Origin: Ruminococcus sp. YE282
GTDB lineage: Bacteria > Bacillota > Clostridia > Oscillospirales > Acutalibacteraceae
Length of the DNA stretch: 32,701 bases
Assembly: GCA_900101355.1 (NCBI GenBank)
Contig: FMUV01000028.1
Span: 1 to 32,701 of the forward strand
Reading direction: 5' to 3'
The position numbers and the translations under genes are program-made. The notes under the pieces were generated by a model. It did not search any database, was not told the origin of the DNA, and was given only the letters and a program-made list of their open reading frames with translations. Positions 25,048 through 32,382 of the stretch are shown here, one piece after another (the stretch's first letter is position 1; each line of letters begins with the position of its first letter).

Positions 25048-25845
25048 TTATTTATTTACGATTATAACCTGTGTAGCTGTTGTGTATGAATCGGTAAAGT
25101 TAATTGTCTGAAGTCTCTCATCTGTTACTGTCATACCTGCCATACCAAAATCAGCCTTTCCTGTTTGAACAGCAGTAACAATTGCATCGAAATCCATATC
25201 ATCAATAACGAGCTTATAACCGAGCTTATCGCAAATTGCCTGTGCTGTCATAGCGTCAATTCCGACAATCTGATCTCCGTCATAATATTCATAGGGCTCA
25301 AAGAATGCGTTTGTTGCCATGTGGAGTTCACCGTTTGGATATTCAGTTCCGTCAGGAGTTTTATATGGTGACTTGCCCTTTGTATCGTCACCGATATAAT
25401 TTTTCATAATGCTATCCAGTGTTCCATCCTGTTTAAGCTCTGCAAGAGTCTTATTAATGTCATTAAGGAGCTTTTCGTTATCTTTTGCAACACAGATTGC
25501 ATAATCTTCCTTTGCAAAAGGTTCGTCAAGAATCTTAAGACCGTCATTTGCTTCAACAAAAGCTTTTGCAGGTTCATTATCAATAATTACGGCGTCAATT
25601 TTACCGCTTGTCAATGCGACAATTGCATCAGCACCTTTGTTATAACGCTCAATTTTAGAACCCTGCTTTTCATATTCGTCGGTAGCATAAATGTCACCAG
25701 TTGTTCCAAGCTGAACACCGATTGATTTACCTATCAAATCATCAGCAGTAGTGATTTTTGCAGAATCCTCACCACAGCCTGAAAATGCGATTGCAGATGT
25801 ACAAAGCATTGCAGCAGCCAACAAGGCAGATAAAAGTTTTTTCAT
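25048..25845 (-). CDS. Substrate-binding lipoprotein of amino-acid ABC importer, apparently circularly permuted
   Basis: The 265-residue protein should deliver solute to the permease encoded next. A signal peptide ends in the lipobox FSGC (Cys24), so it is lipid-anchored outside the membrane. It belongs to the family-3 solute-binding proteins, but the segments are in swapped order. Residues 31-152 (DDLIGKSIGVQLGTTG, then IDAVIIDNEPA, YAICVAKDN, LAELKQDGTLDSIMKNYIG) are what normally ends the fold. Residues 173-265 (LHMATNAFFEPYEYYDGD, VGIDAMTAQAI, MAGMTVTDERL, INFTDSYTT) are what normally begins it. A linker rich in Gly, Pro and Lys (153-172) joins the old C- and N-termini. Arg244 and Asp89 occupy the positions that bind the ligand carboxylate and amine in relatives. 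Both halves look intact, so it should be functional. Confidence 0.93.
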   Translation of the reverse strand: MKKLLSALLAAAMLCTSAIAFSGCGEDSAKITTADDLIGKSIGVQLGTTGDIYATDEYEKQGSKIERYNKGADAIVALTSGKIDAVIIDNEPAKAFVEANDGLKILDEPFAKEDYAICVAKDNEKLLNDINKTLAELKQDGTLDSIMKNYIGDDTKGKSPYKTPDGTEYPNGELHMATNAFFEPYEYYDGDQIVGIDAMTAQAICDKLGYKLVIDDMDFDAIVTAVQTGKADFGMAGMTVTDERLQTINFTDSYTTATQVIIVNK

Positions 25846-25879
25846 TTTAAATATTCCTCTCTCAATTTATAATAATACT

Positions 25880-25908
25880 AATATATCAGAAAAGAGGCGA
25901 AAAATCAA
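25880..25908 (-). promoter_or_regulatory. Predicted SigA promoter of the amino-acid importer operon
   Basis: On the minus strand TTGATT (25903-25908) and TATATT (25880-25885) are spaced by exactly 17 bases. The start would be near 25873, about 28 bases before the ATG, which is preceded by GAGAGAGGAA. No operator or riboswitch is evident in the short leader. Confidence 0.65.
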
Positions 25909-25961
25909 GTAATATGTTATATTCTGAATAATTAATCATATATATCCCAAGTAACAATTTA

Positions 25962-25982
25962 TTAATTCTGTATAAGAATTAA
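25962..25982 (-). terminator. Weak hairpin at the end of the degV gene
   Basis: TTAATTCT (25962-25969) pairs with AGAATTAA (25975-25982) around a 5-base loop and overlaps the degV stop. The stem has only one GC pair in each arm, so termination would be weak. Confidence 0.3.
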
Positions 25983-26833
25983 AGTTTACCTTTTCTGATG
26001 AATAGAACTCCGAGAGTGTTCGGCCCGCAATGAGTAGTAACCGTACATCCTGCGCGTGTTTCAATTACCTCTTTAAAATCAGGAGCTATTTTGTTGATTT
26101 TTTCTTTTACCCTTTCCACTACTTCCGTCTTGCAACCTGTGTGAGTAATAAATATACGATTTTTTATTATGTCATCTCTTCCTGCAAGTCTGTCATTTAC
26201 ATAATCAAGAATTACTTTATCAATATTTCCTCTATATTTTTTAGACGGTTTCATTTTACCGTCAACCACATCTATTCCGGGTTTTAGTTTAAGTAGATTT
26301 GCACCGAATGCTGCAAGTGCGGAACAACGGCCGCCCTTATGCAAAAAATCAATACTGTCTACAACAAAGCTTGCTTCAACACGAGTTGCTGCTTCATTAC
26401 AGGCCGATTGAACTTCTTCTGCCGAATAACCTTCTTTAATCATATCCGCTCCGTAAAGCACCACAAGTCCTTCACCGGTTGAGAGATTCCTTGTGTCAAC
26501 CACATAAATGTCGTCAAATTCGTTTGCTGCCACACACGCATTTTGGTATGAACTTGAACAATCTTTGCTAATGCAAAAACACATAATTTGATACCCAAGT
26601 TGATTCCAGTGCCTGAACACTTTAATATAATCGTCAATATTCGGAGCTGCGGTTTTGGCAAGATTTCCTGTTTTTGACACATAATCATAAATGTCGTCTG
26701 GGGTGACTTCAACACCATCTTTAAACATCTTATTGCCCATAGATATATAAAGAGGTACTAAAGATATGTCATATTTTTCAAGTAAGTCTTTTGAAAGGTC
26801 GCAAGTACTGTCAGCAATGATTTTAATTTTCAT
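25979..26833 (-). CDS. DegV family (FakB-like) fatty-acid-binding protein
   Basis: The protein of about 284 residues opens KIIADSTCDLSKDL, the DegV signature, and has VVDTRNLSTGEGLVV in the position of the family's ligand-site serine motif, followed by VDSIDFLHKGGRCS. DegV/FakB proteins bind a fatty acid and present it to the kinase FakA for entry into phospholipid synthesis. I place the start at ATG 26833 with TTGGAGTTG upstream; the frame to 26968 overlaps the regulator and has no support. It lies 85 bases downstream of the LysR-type gene on the same strand and close to the KAS/ligase/thioesterase genes, so a lipid role is consistent. No FakA (DAK domain) is nearby. Confidence 0.9.
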   Translation of the reverse strand: MKIKIIADSTCDLSKDLLEKYDISLVPLYISMGNKMFKDGVEVTPDDIYDYVSKTGNLAKTAAPNIDDYIKVFRHWNQLGYQIMCFCISKDCSSSYQNACVAANEFDDIYVVDTRNLSTGEGLVVLYGADMIKEGYSAEEVQSACNEAATRVEASFVVDSIDFLHKGGRCSALAAFGANLLKLKPGIDVVDGKMKPSKKYRGNIDKVILDYVNDRLAGRDDIIKNRIFITHTGCKTEVVERVKEKINKIAPDFKEVIETRAGCTVTTHCGPNTLGVLFIRKGKL

Positions 26834-26918
26834 AATACAACTCCAATATTGTTTTGATTTTATCATTATTATTACAAATTGTGTTTGAAATAATTGATTT
26901 CGGATTTGACTGAGAATT

Positions 26919-27830
26919 TTATAAGCCAAAAATATCTTCATCACCTTTAGCAAAGTTATTTGCAACATTTAAGAATAATCTTGCAACAGGGTTTGAAATA
27001 CTTTTTGACCAAGCCATAACATATGGAACACCTGTATCAGTATCTTCAATTAAAATGGTCTTTGTGTGCTCGTTGGTTAAATATTCTGCAAGTGATTTTG
27101 GAATGATAGTAACACCAACACCTGCATTCACTCCGATATATAATGATATTAGGTCATTATACGTACTTTCAATTGTAGGAGAAATATGGAATGTACGCAG
27201 CAAATCCATTATTTCCATATATATTATAGGAACTATTGATTCAGACAAAAGCAACAATTTTTCATCTGCAAGCTCACTGAAACTGATACTGTCACGTTTT
27301 CCAAACTTTCCGTCCTTTGAAGCTATGACTACCAACGGTTCAGTGTGTGTTAATACAGAATCAATTTCCGTATTTTCTGGTAACATATCGCGCGGCATAA
27401 AACAAAATTCATATTCCTCGCCGATTATATTTTGAGTAATGTTATTAACGTCAAGTTGACATAGGTCAATCGTAACACCTGAATAATTATTGTTAAACTC
27501 TGCAATACATTTTGACGGAAAGCTCAATGAGGTAGCGTCGCTTGCAATGGTCAACTTTCCGTTTCCGCCGTCACGCATCTGTTTAATTACATTTTTTGCC
27601 TTGTTTAAAGTTTCAACTGTATCAATAGCATACGGCAAAAGAGTTTTTCCCTCGTTAGTAATCACTACATCACGGTGTGACCGAGTAAAAAGTTTAACTC
27701 CGAATTCCTTTTCAAGGTCGCTGACATAACGGCTTACCGTTGATTGCGATACATAATTTCGCCGTGCAGCTTCTGAAAAATTAAGAGTTTGCGCCACTGA
27801 AATAAAGTATACAAGTTGATTAATGTCCAT
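26919..27830 (-). CDS. LysR-family transcriptional regulator
   Basis: The 303-residue protein has an N-terminal winged helix-turn-helix (FSEAARRNYVSQSTVSRYVSDLEKEFGVKLFTR, about 18-50) and a C-terminal effector-binding domain that starts near GNGKLTIASDATS, about residue 90. It shares a 246-base intergenic region with the divergent beta-ketoacyl synthase gene, the usual layout for a LysR-type regulator and its target. GCAT-N6-ATGC dyads in that region may be its binding sites. The effector is unknown; an acyl-CoA or fatty acid would fit the neighbourhood but is inference. It has no strong ribosome site before ATG 27830. Confidence 0.93.
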   Translation of the reverse strand: MDINQLVYFISVAQTLNFSEAARRNYVSQSTVSRYVSDLEKEFGVKLFTRSHRDVVITNEGKTLLPYAIDTVETLNKAKNVIKQMRDGGNGKLTIASDATSLSFPSKCIAEFNNNYSGVTIDLCQLDVNNITQNIIGEEYEFCFMPRDMLPENTEIDSVLTHTEPLVVIASKDGKFGKRDSISFSELADEKLLLLSESIVPIIYMEIMDLLRTFHISPTIESTYNDLISLYIGVNAGVGVTIIPKSLAEYLTNEHTKTILIEDTDTGVPYVMAWSKSISNPVARLFLNVANNFAKGDEDIFGL

Positions 27831-27898
27831 AAAGACTCTTCTTTCGTTTTATTATAAATTTTATAAAACATCCTGCGAACTCGATTTAATATCAAAAT

Positions 27899-27914
27899 TG
27901 CATTATATTATGCA
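27899..27914. promoter_or_regulatory. Dyad TGCAT-N6-ATGCA, candidate operator 1
   Basis: TGCAT (27899-27903) and ATGCA (27910-27914) are perfect inverted complements with a 6-base AT spacer. The site is upstream of the fabF promoter and near the likely promoter zone of the LysR gene. The same GCAT-N6-ATGC architecture recurs at 28004-28017. Confidence 0.45.
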
Positions 27915-27965
27915 GAAAATGGTAAAACCACCAAGTTGACAGCTATTTTTGCATTACAGCGTATG

Positions 27966-27994
27966 TTGAAATCTTCAATATCATCTGTTATAAT
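27966..27994 (+). promoter_or_regulatory. Predicted SigA promoter of the KAS/ligase/thioesterase operon
   Basis: TTGAAA (27966-27971) and a consensus TATAAT (27989-27994) lie exactly 17 bases apart. Transcription would begin near 28001, leaving a leader of about 75 bases before ATG 28077. A GCAT-N8-ATGT half-conserved dyad (27951-27966) abuts the -35 and a perfect GCAT-N6-ATGC lies just past the start. Confidence 0.75.
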
Positions 27995-28003
27995 TTAAAT
28001 ATA

Positions 28004-28017
28004 GCATAACAATATGC
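28004..28017. promoter_or_regulatory. Dyad GCAT-N6-ATGC, candidate operator 2
   Basis: GCAT (28004-28007) and ATGC (28014-28017) have the same spacing as the dyad at 27899-27914. The site starts about 4 bases past the predicted transcription start, where a bound protein would block the promoter or early elongation. Confidence 0.45.
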
Positions 28018-28076
28018 AAAATGTAAATAGCTATTTTAATTTTAGTAAATTTTAGCAAATGGAGATTCTGTATTTT

Positions 28077-29297
28077 ATGGAAAAAATTGTAGTTACAGGT
28101 ATGGGCGCAGTTACGCCCGTTGGCATCGGAGTTGATACTTATTGGAAAAATATTACTTCGGGCGTGTCGGGAATTGACACTATAAAATCTTTTGATACAT
28201 CAGACCTTGCTGTTCAAATTGCAGGTGAAATCAAAAACTTCGTTCCATCAGATTACTTACCTAAGGACTTAATAAGAAAGACAGACCCTTTTATGCAATA
28301 TGCGTACATTGCAGCAGAGGAAGCAATTAAACAAAGTAATATTGATATAGTTCCGGAACGAACGGGAATTACTATGGGAACAGCAATGAGCGGTATTGCG
28401 ACAACAGCATTCACACAGGACGCACTTTCGGGTGCTTCTCATAAAAAGGTAGGTCCGAGATTCATTCCTAAAATTCTTGGAAACATTGCTGCCGCAAACA
28501 TATCTATAAACTACAATATACAAGGTCCGAGCTTTACAATAAGTACAGCCTGCTCATCGGGCGGAGACGCAATTAATATGGCATGTATGTGTATTCAATC
28601 AGGCAAAGCGGATGTTATGATTGCCGTTGGTGCAGAATCAGTACTTTGCCCTCTCGTAATCTATTCCCTTGCTAATGCAAAAGCCCTTTCAAGAAGGAAC
28701 GATACACCAAAAACCGCAAGCAGACCATTTGATATAACTCGTGACGGATTCGTAATCGGCGAAGGCGGCGGAGCACTTGTAATTGAAACAGAGGCACACG
28801 CACTTGCCCGCGGAGCAAAAATATATGCTGAAATAAAATCCTGCGGCAACACAAGCGATGCTTACCACGTTACCGCACCGCACCCGGAAGGCAGAGGCGC
28901 AATTGCATGTATGAAACAGGCGTTATCTGATGCAAAACTCAGCCCATCTGATATCGGGTATATAAACGCACACGGTACTGCAACAAATAAGGGCGACGCA
29001 GTTGAAATTGAAGCAATTAAAAATATTTTTACCGATAAATTGCCATTTGTAAGTTCCACTAAAGGAGCTACCGGTCACATGATGGGCGCAGGCGGAATCA
29101 CAGAAACAATTGCTTGTATAAAAACTATTGAAACGGGAATTATTCCGCCAACAATTAATCTTAACGAAGTTGACCCTGAGTGTTCGGGAGTTGATCTTGT
29201 GGCAAACACTGCCAAAAAGGCTGAAATTAACTATGCCATGTCAAATGCTTTCGGCTTTGGTGGTCAAAATTCAAGCGTAATTGTAGGAAAATATTGA
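28077..29297 (+). CDS. Beta-ketoacyl-ACP synthase II (FabF-like)
   Basis: The thiolase-fold enzyme of about 406 residues condenses an acyl chain with malonyl-ACP, adding two carbons. The catalytic Cys159 is in STACSSGG, His299 in NAHGTATNKGD, and Lys329/His334 in KGATGHMMGAGG. This is the full KAS II triad, so it should be active and not a chain-length factor. The opening MEKIVVTGMGAVTPVG is standard. I place the start at ATG 28077; the ATG at 28059 has no ribosome site, and its GGAG instead serves the later start at long spacing. It is followed by a ligase and a thioesterase rather than by ACP, FabD or FabG, so it is probably an accessory KAS and not the housekeeping FabF. Confidence 0.92.
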   Translation: MEKIVVTGMGAVTPVGIGVDTYWKNITSGVSGIDTIKSFDTSDLAVQIAGEIKNFVPSDYLPKDLIRKTDPFMQYAYIAAEEAIKQSNIDIVPERTGITMGTAMSGIATTAFTQDALSGASHKKVGPRFIPKILGNIAAANISINYNIQGPSFTISTACSSGGDAINMACMCIQSGKADVMIAVGAESVLCPLVIYSLANAKALSRRNDTPKTASRPFDITRDGFVIGEGGGALVIETEAHALARGAKIYAEIKSCGNTSDAYHVTAPHPEGRGAIACMKQALSDAKLSPSDIGYINAHGTATNKGDAVEIEAIKNIFTDKLPFVSSTKGATGHMMGAGGITETIACIKTIETGIIPPTINLNEVDPECSGVDLVANTAKKAEINYAMSNAFGFGGQNSSVIVGKY

Positions 29298-29315
29298 TTT
29301 CAGGAGGAACATTCT

Positions 29316-30977
29316 ATGAATTTAACATATGACAGCACAATGTTTAAACAGACATTTGAAAGTGAATTTACCTGGCTTAATGGGTTTATGCGTAATGTAA
29401 GACGTTTTGGATATAAAAATGCAGCTGTTTTTCCCGCCGGAAACAAAAGTTGGACATATGAACAGCTTAATGCCGAAAGCAACAAACTTGCAAACACATT
29501 AAACGCAAACGGGGTAAAAAAAAGCGATATTGTCCTGATGCAGCTTTTTAATTCGCCTGAATTTCTTTTTGGCTATATTGCACCGCAAAAAATCGGTGCT
29601 ATCTCTAATCCGATTAATTTTAATCTTTCTCCGGGAGAAACTGCTGAAATAATGGAGCATAATAAGCCTAAGGTTTATATGTATGATTCAGAAGTTGTTC
29701 AAACTGCTGTTAAAGCAATTGAACTGTGTAAACACAAACCGTCAATTATTGTTGCTGTAAATAATTCCAAAAAGGAATTTAATCTTCCTGAAGGTCACAT
29801 TCTATATGATGATTTTGTTAAAAACGGCAATAAAGATAATCCTCCGATAGATTTTGCACCTCACATATATGATGAAGTTGTCAGGCTTCAAACTTCCGGA
29901 ACTACGGGAACTCCAAAAGGTGTGCCTCTTAATAATGTTAATGAAGTTTTATCCGCTCATGACGTTATTATGCATTTTCCTATAAATCCTACTGATGTTA
30001 CAATGAATATGACTCCATGGTTTCATCGCGGCGGACTTCATTCCGGTGGTCCTACACCAACATTGTATGCCGGTGCCTCATTGGTTATAATGCGCACTTT
30101 TAATCCGAAAGTTTGTATGGAATATGTTGAGAAATATAAAATTACCTTTATGACAGGTGTTCCGTCAATTCTCACTTTGCTTGCTACAAGGCAGGAAAAA
30201 CACCCTAAGGATTTGTCTTCGCTTAAGGGAATTGTAACAATGGGCAGTCCTCTTGAAAAGGAAGCTTGTATTCGTTTTCAGAAAGTTCTCACACCAAATA
30301 TTTTTAACGGTTACGGAACTACCGAAACATTTTGGAATACTTTTTTACGCCCGTTTGATTTACCTGAAATGTCCGGTACATCGGGTCGTTCATGCACTGA
30401 TGACGAAGTAAGAGTAGTTAAAGTATATGATGACAAAAAAGCGGAGCCTGACGAAACAGTCCCGACAGATAATACCGTTGAGGGAGAAATTATTATAAAA
30501 AGCCCCGGAAAGTCAACCTATTGCTATGTCAACAATGAAAAATCAACCAAAGAAAAATTCTATAAAGGTTGGATGTATACAGGTGACATCGGAACTTGGG
30601 ATTCAAAGCAGTATATTACTATTGCCGGCAGAAAAGATGATATGATTATTTGTAAAGGCGAAAACATCTATCCTGCACGAATTGAAGAAGTAATAAATTG
30701 CAATGAAAAAGTTAGTGAGTGTATTGTTACAGGTGTTCCTGACAGCACACGAGGTGAATCAATTGCAGCTTATGTAATTAAAGCAGACGAAAGTTTGACT
30801 ATTGATGAACTTCATGATTATTGCTCATCTTCCCCAAATCTGTCAAAGCATCAAATACCCAAATATTATCGTTTTGTAAACGAGCTCCCGCATACTGCAA
30901 CAGGCAAAAAGCAGCATTTTATAATTAAAAATCAGGCCAAACAGGATCTTGCCAATGGACTTTTAACAAGAAAGTAA
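29316..30977 (+). CDS. AMP-dependent acyl-CoA synthetase/ligase (ANL superfamily)
   Basis: The 553-residue enzyme activates a carboxylic acid as acyl-AMP and most likely transfers it to CoA. Core motifs in order are TSGTTGTPKG (about 193-202), GYGTTE (about 332-337), YTGD with Asp424, GRKDDMIICKGENIYPARIEE at the hinge, and the catalytic Lys531 in TATGKKQHF. All are intact. The substrate cannot be read from the sequence; a fatty or aryl acid is plausible. It lies 18 bases after the KAS gene with AGGAGGAACATTCT before the ATG, so the three genes form one operon. Confidence 0.92.
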   Translation: MNLTYDSTMFKQTFESEFTWLNGFMRNVRRFGYKNAAVFPAGNKSWTYEQLNAESNKLANTLNANGVKKSDIVLMQLFNSPEFLFGYIAPQKIGAISNPINFNLSPGETAEIMEHNKPKVYMYDSEVVQTAVKAIELCKHKPSIIVAVNNSKKEFNLPEGHILYDDFVKNGNKDNPPIDFAPHIYDEVVRLQTSGTTGTPKGVPLNNVNEVLSAHDVIMHFPINPTDVTMNMTPWFHRGGLHSGGPTPTLYAGASLVIMRTFNPKVCMEYVEKYKITFMTGVPSILTLLATRQEKHPKDLSSLKGIVTMGSPLEKEACIRFQKVLTPNIFNGYGTTETFWNTFLRPFDLPEMSGTSGRSCTDDEVRVVKVYDDKKAEPDETVPTDNTVEGEIIIKSPGKSTYCYVNNEKSTKEKFYKGWMYTGDIGTWDSKQYITIAGRKDDMIICKGENIYPARIEEVINCNEKVSECIVTGVPDSTRGESIAAYVIKADESLTIDELHDYCSSSPNLSKHQIPKYYRFVNELPHTATGKKQHFIIKNQAKQDLANGLLTRK

Positions 30978-30987
30978 AGGTGAAATT

Positions 30988-31410
30988 TTGGATAATAAAT
31001 ACTATGTACGCAAAGTAAACTATTATGAAACTGACAGAATGGGAATTGTTCATCATTCTAATCATATAAGATATTTTGAAGAGGCCAGAATCAATTTTAT
31101 GAATAAGATTGGCTGCGACGTAATGGAATTGGAAAATAAAGGTGTTATTATTCCTAACGTTGATGCATATGCAAAATATATAAAGCCGATTAGATTTGAT
31201 GATGATATATACATTGAGGTAAAGCTTGTAAAATTCAACGGTGCCTTAATGGAATATAATTACACAATAAGATTTTGCAGCGATGATACTATTGCTGCCA
31301 CAGGCCATACTGCACATTGCTTTGTCGGAGAAGATTTTAAACCTATTACCATTAGAAAAAAATATCCGGATTTTTACAATCGACTAATATCTGTCCTCAC
31401 TAAAGAATAA
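30988..31410 (+). CDS. Acyl-CoA/ACP thioesterase, 4HBT hotdog family (YbgC/FadM-like)
   Basis: The 140-residue single-hotdog protein opens YYETDRMGIVHHSNHIRYFEEAR, the 4HBT signature with the catalytic Asp16 and the His/Asn active-site segment. It should hydrolyse an acyl thioester on CoA or ACP as a tetramer. It starts at TTG 30988, with AAAGGTGA at good spacing, and follows the ligase by 10 bases. As the last gene of the operon it may release the product made by the KAS and ligase, or act as a housekeeping proofreader. Confidence 0.9.
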   Translation: MDNKYYVRKVNYYETDRMGIVHHSNHIRYFEEARINFMNKIGCDVMELENKGVIIPNVDAYAKYIKPIRFDDDIYIEVKLVKFNGALMEYNYTIRFCSDDTIAATGHTAHCFVGEDFKPITIRKKYPDFYNRLISVLTKE

Positions 31411-31482
31411 AATATGGCTATACATCAACTATATTTTTACTTTTATGTTGAGGCAAAACTGAAAAATGAATAATTAATTTAA

Positions 31483-31512
31483 TCAGGCGGTAGTTATTAA
31501 GCTATCGCCTGA
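31483..31512 (+). terminator. Terminator of the KAS/ligase/thioesterase operon
   Basis: TCAGGCGGTAG (31483-31493) pairs with CTATCGCCTGA (31502-31512), eleven pairs with one G-U, around an 8-base loop. It is followed by ATTTGTTATT. It lies 72 bases past the thioesterase stop. Confidence 0.85.
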
Positions 31513-32010
31513 ATTTGTTATTGATTAAGTTACTGTTTTTCTCTGACCTACATGTTTATATTGTAGAAAAAATTTTAATGCTATTTACCTGATAATTATA
31601 TTATGTTAATTTAGGTGCTTTTCATAAAAATATTTATCTTTTATTTTAGATTCCTTTAATTTATTAATCTTGTATATTATAATATTTAACAATAAAAATT
31701 GAATACAAATTGGATTTCCTGTAAAAACCGCCATTATTTGTGTGGCATAGTATAAGTTTAACTTAAAAACACCGAAATCAAACCTTATTAACATCCTTTC
31801 AGAAGTATTTGGTGTTTTGCCGCTAAATCTGTGCTTGTAATCAATATTGACAGTTGTTTTTACACTTAAAGATTCTCTATGTAGTTTCAATATTGATACG
31901 ATTGGAGGTATGAATTGCAAGGATTAATTATTTTTGCTTGACAAGAATAAGCTAAAAAGCGATGAGATTTTAAAGAAAAAATATAACTATCAAAAAATGA
32001 GGTAATAGCC
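31513..32010. other. About 500 bases without a recognisable gene
   Basis: The stretch is very AT-rich and both strands are broken by stops. The one longer frame (31606-31920, minus) starts at TTG without a ribosome site and has no recognisable motif. A perfect -35-like TTGACA (31938-31943) lies upstream of the nuclease gene, but the -10 at the right distance (GATGAG) is poor. A GAGGTAA ribosome site lies 7 bases before ATG 32011. Otherwise I see no repeat, RNA or mobile-element end. Confidence 0.5.
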
Positions 32011-32382
32011 ATGCTATATAAATTAAATAAAAACACAAATTGTAATAATTACTCAAAGGTTAAAAGGGTTACCCTATCGGATATTGGTTGGAAAGAAAAA
32101 GATCTTGAAAACCTTATTTCTAATAATATTCAAGATTTCATTTCTTCAAATGACCTTATGGCTATTTTTACTGAACGAGCTCGACAAGAAGAGCCCGATA
32201 TACTTGCTCTTGATAAGGAAGGCGATTTATACATATTTGAACTCAAGCGTTGGTCCGGAAAGCAAGAAAATTTATTACAAGTACTACGATATGGGCAACT
32301 GTTTGGAAAAAGTACTTACGATGAATTGAATTGTTTTTATCAAAAATATCAAGATAACAAAAAAGCCAACCTTGCACTTTGA
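32011..32382 (+). pseudogene. DUF91/NucS-like PD-(D/E)XK nuclease, cut off by IS3-family insertion
   Basis: The visible 123 residues hold the nuclease core EPDILALDKEGDLYIFELKRW, with Asp63, Glu77 and Lys79 as the D-ExK metal site, followed by LLQVLRYGQ. The N-terminus (TLSDIGWKEKDLENLI) also fits DUF91-type proteins, which are normally much longer. The frame ends LAL-stop, and the TGA (32380-32382) is the first three bases of the IS3-family terminal repeat. The gene is therefore interrupted and the stop is borrowed from the element. The core is intact, so a short product could fold, but loss of function is more likely. Relatives act in DNA repair or defence; the exact role is unknown. Confidence 0.8.

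Noticed and set aside
31606..31920. A 104-codon open frame on the minus strand
   Set aside because: It starts at TTG with no ribosome site, has no recognisable motif, and the codon use looks like random AT-rich sequence. It could be a relic, but there is no support for a gene.
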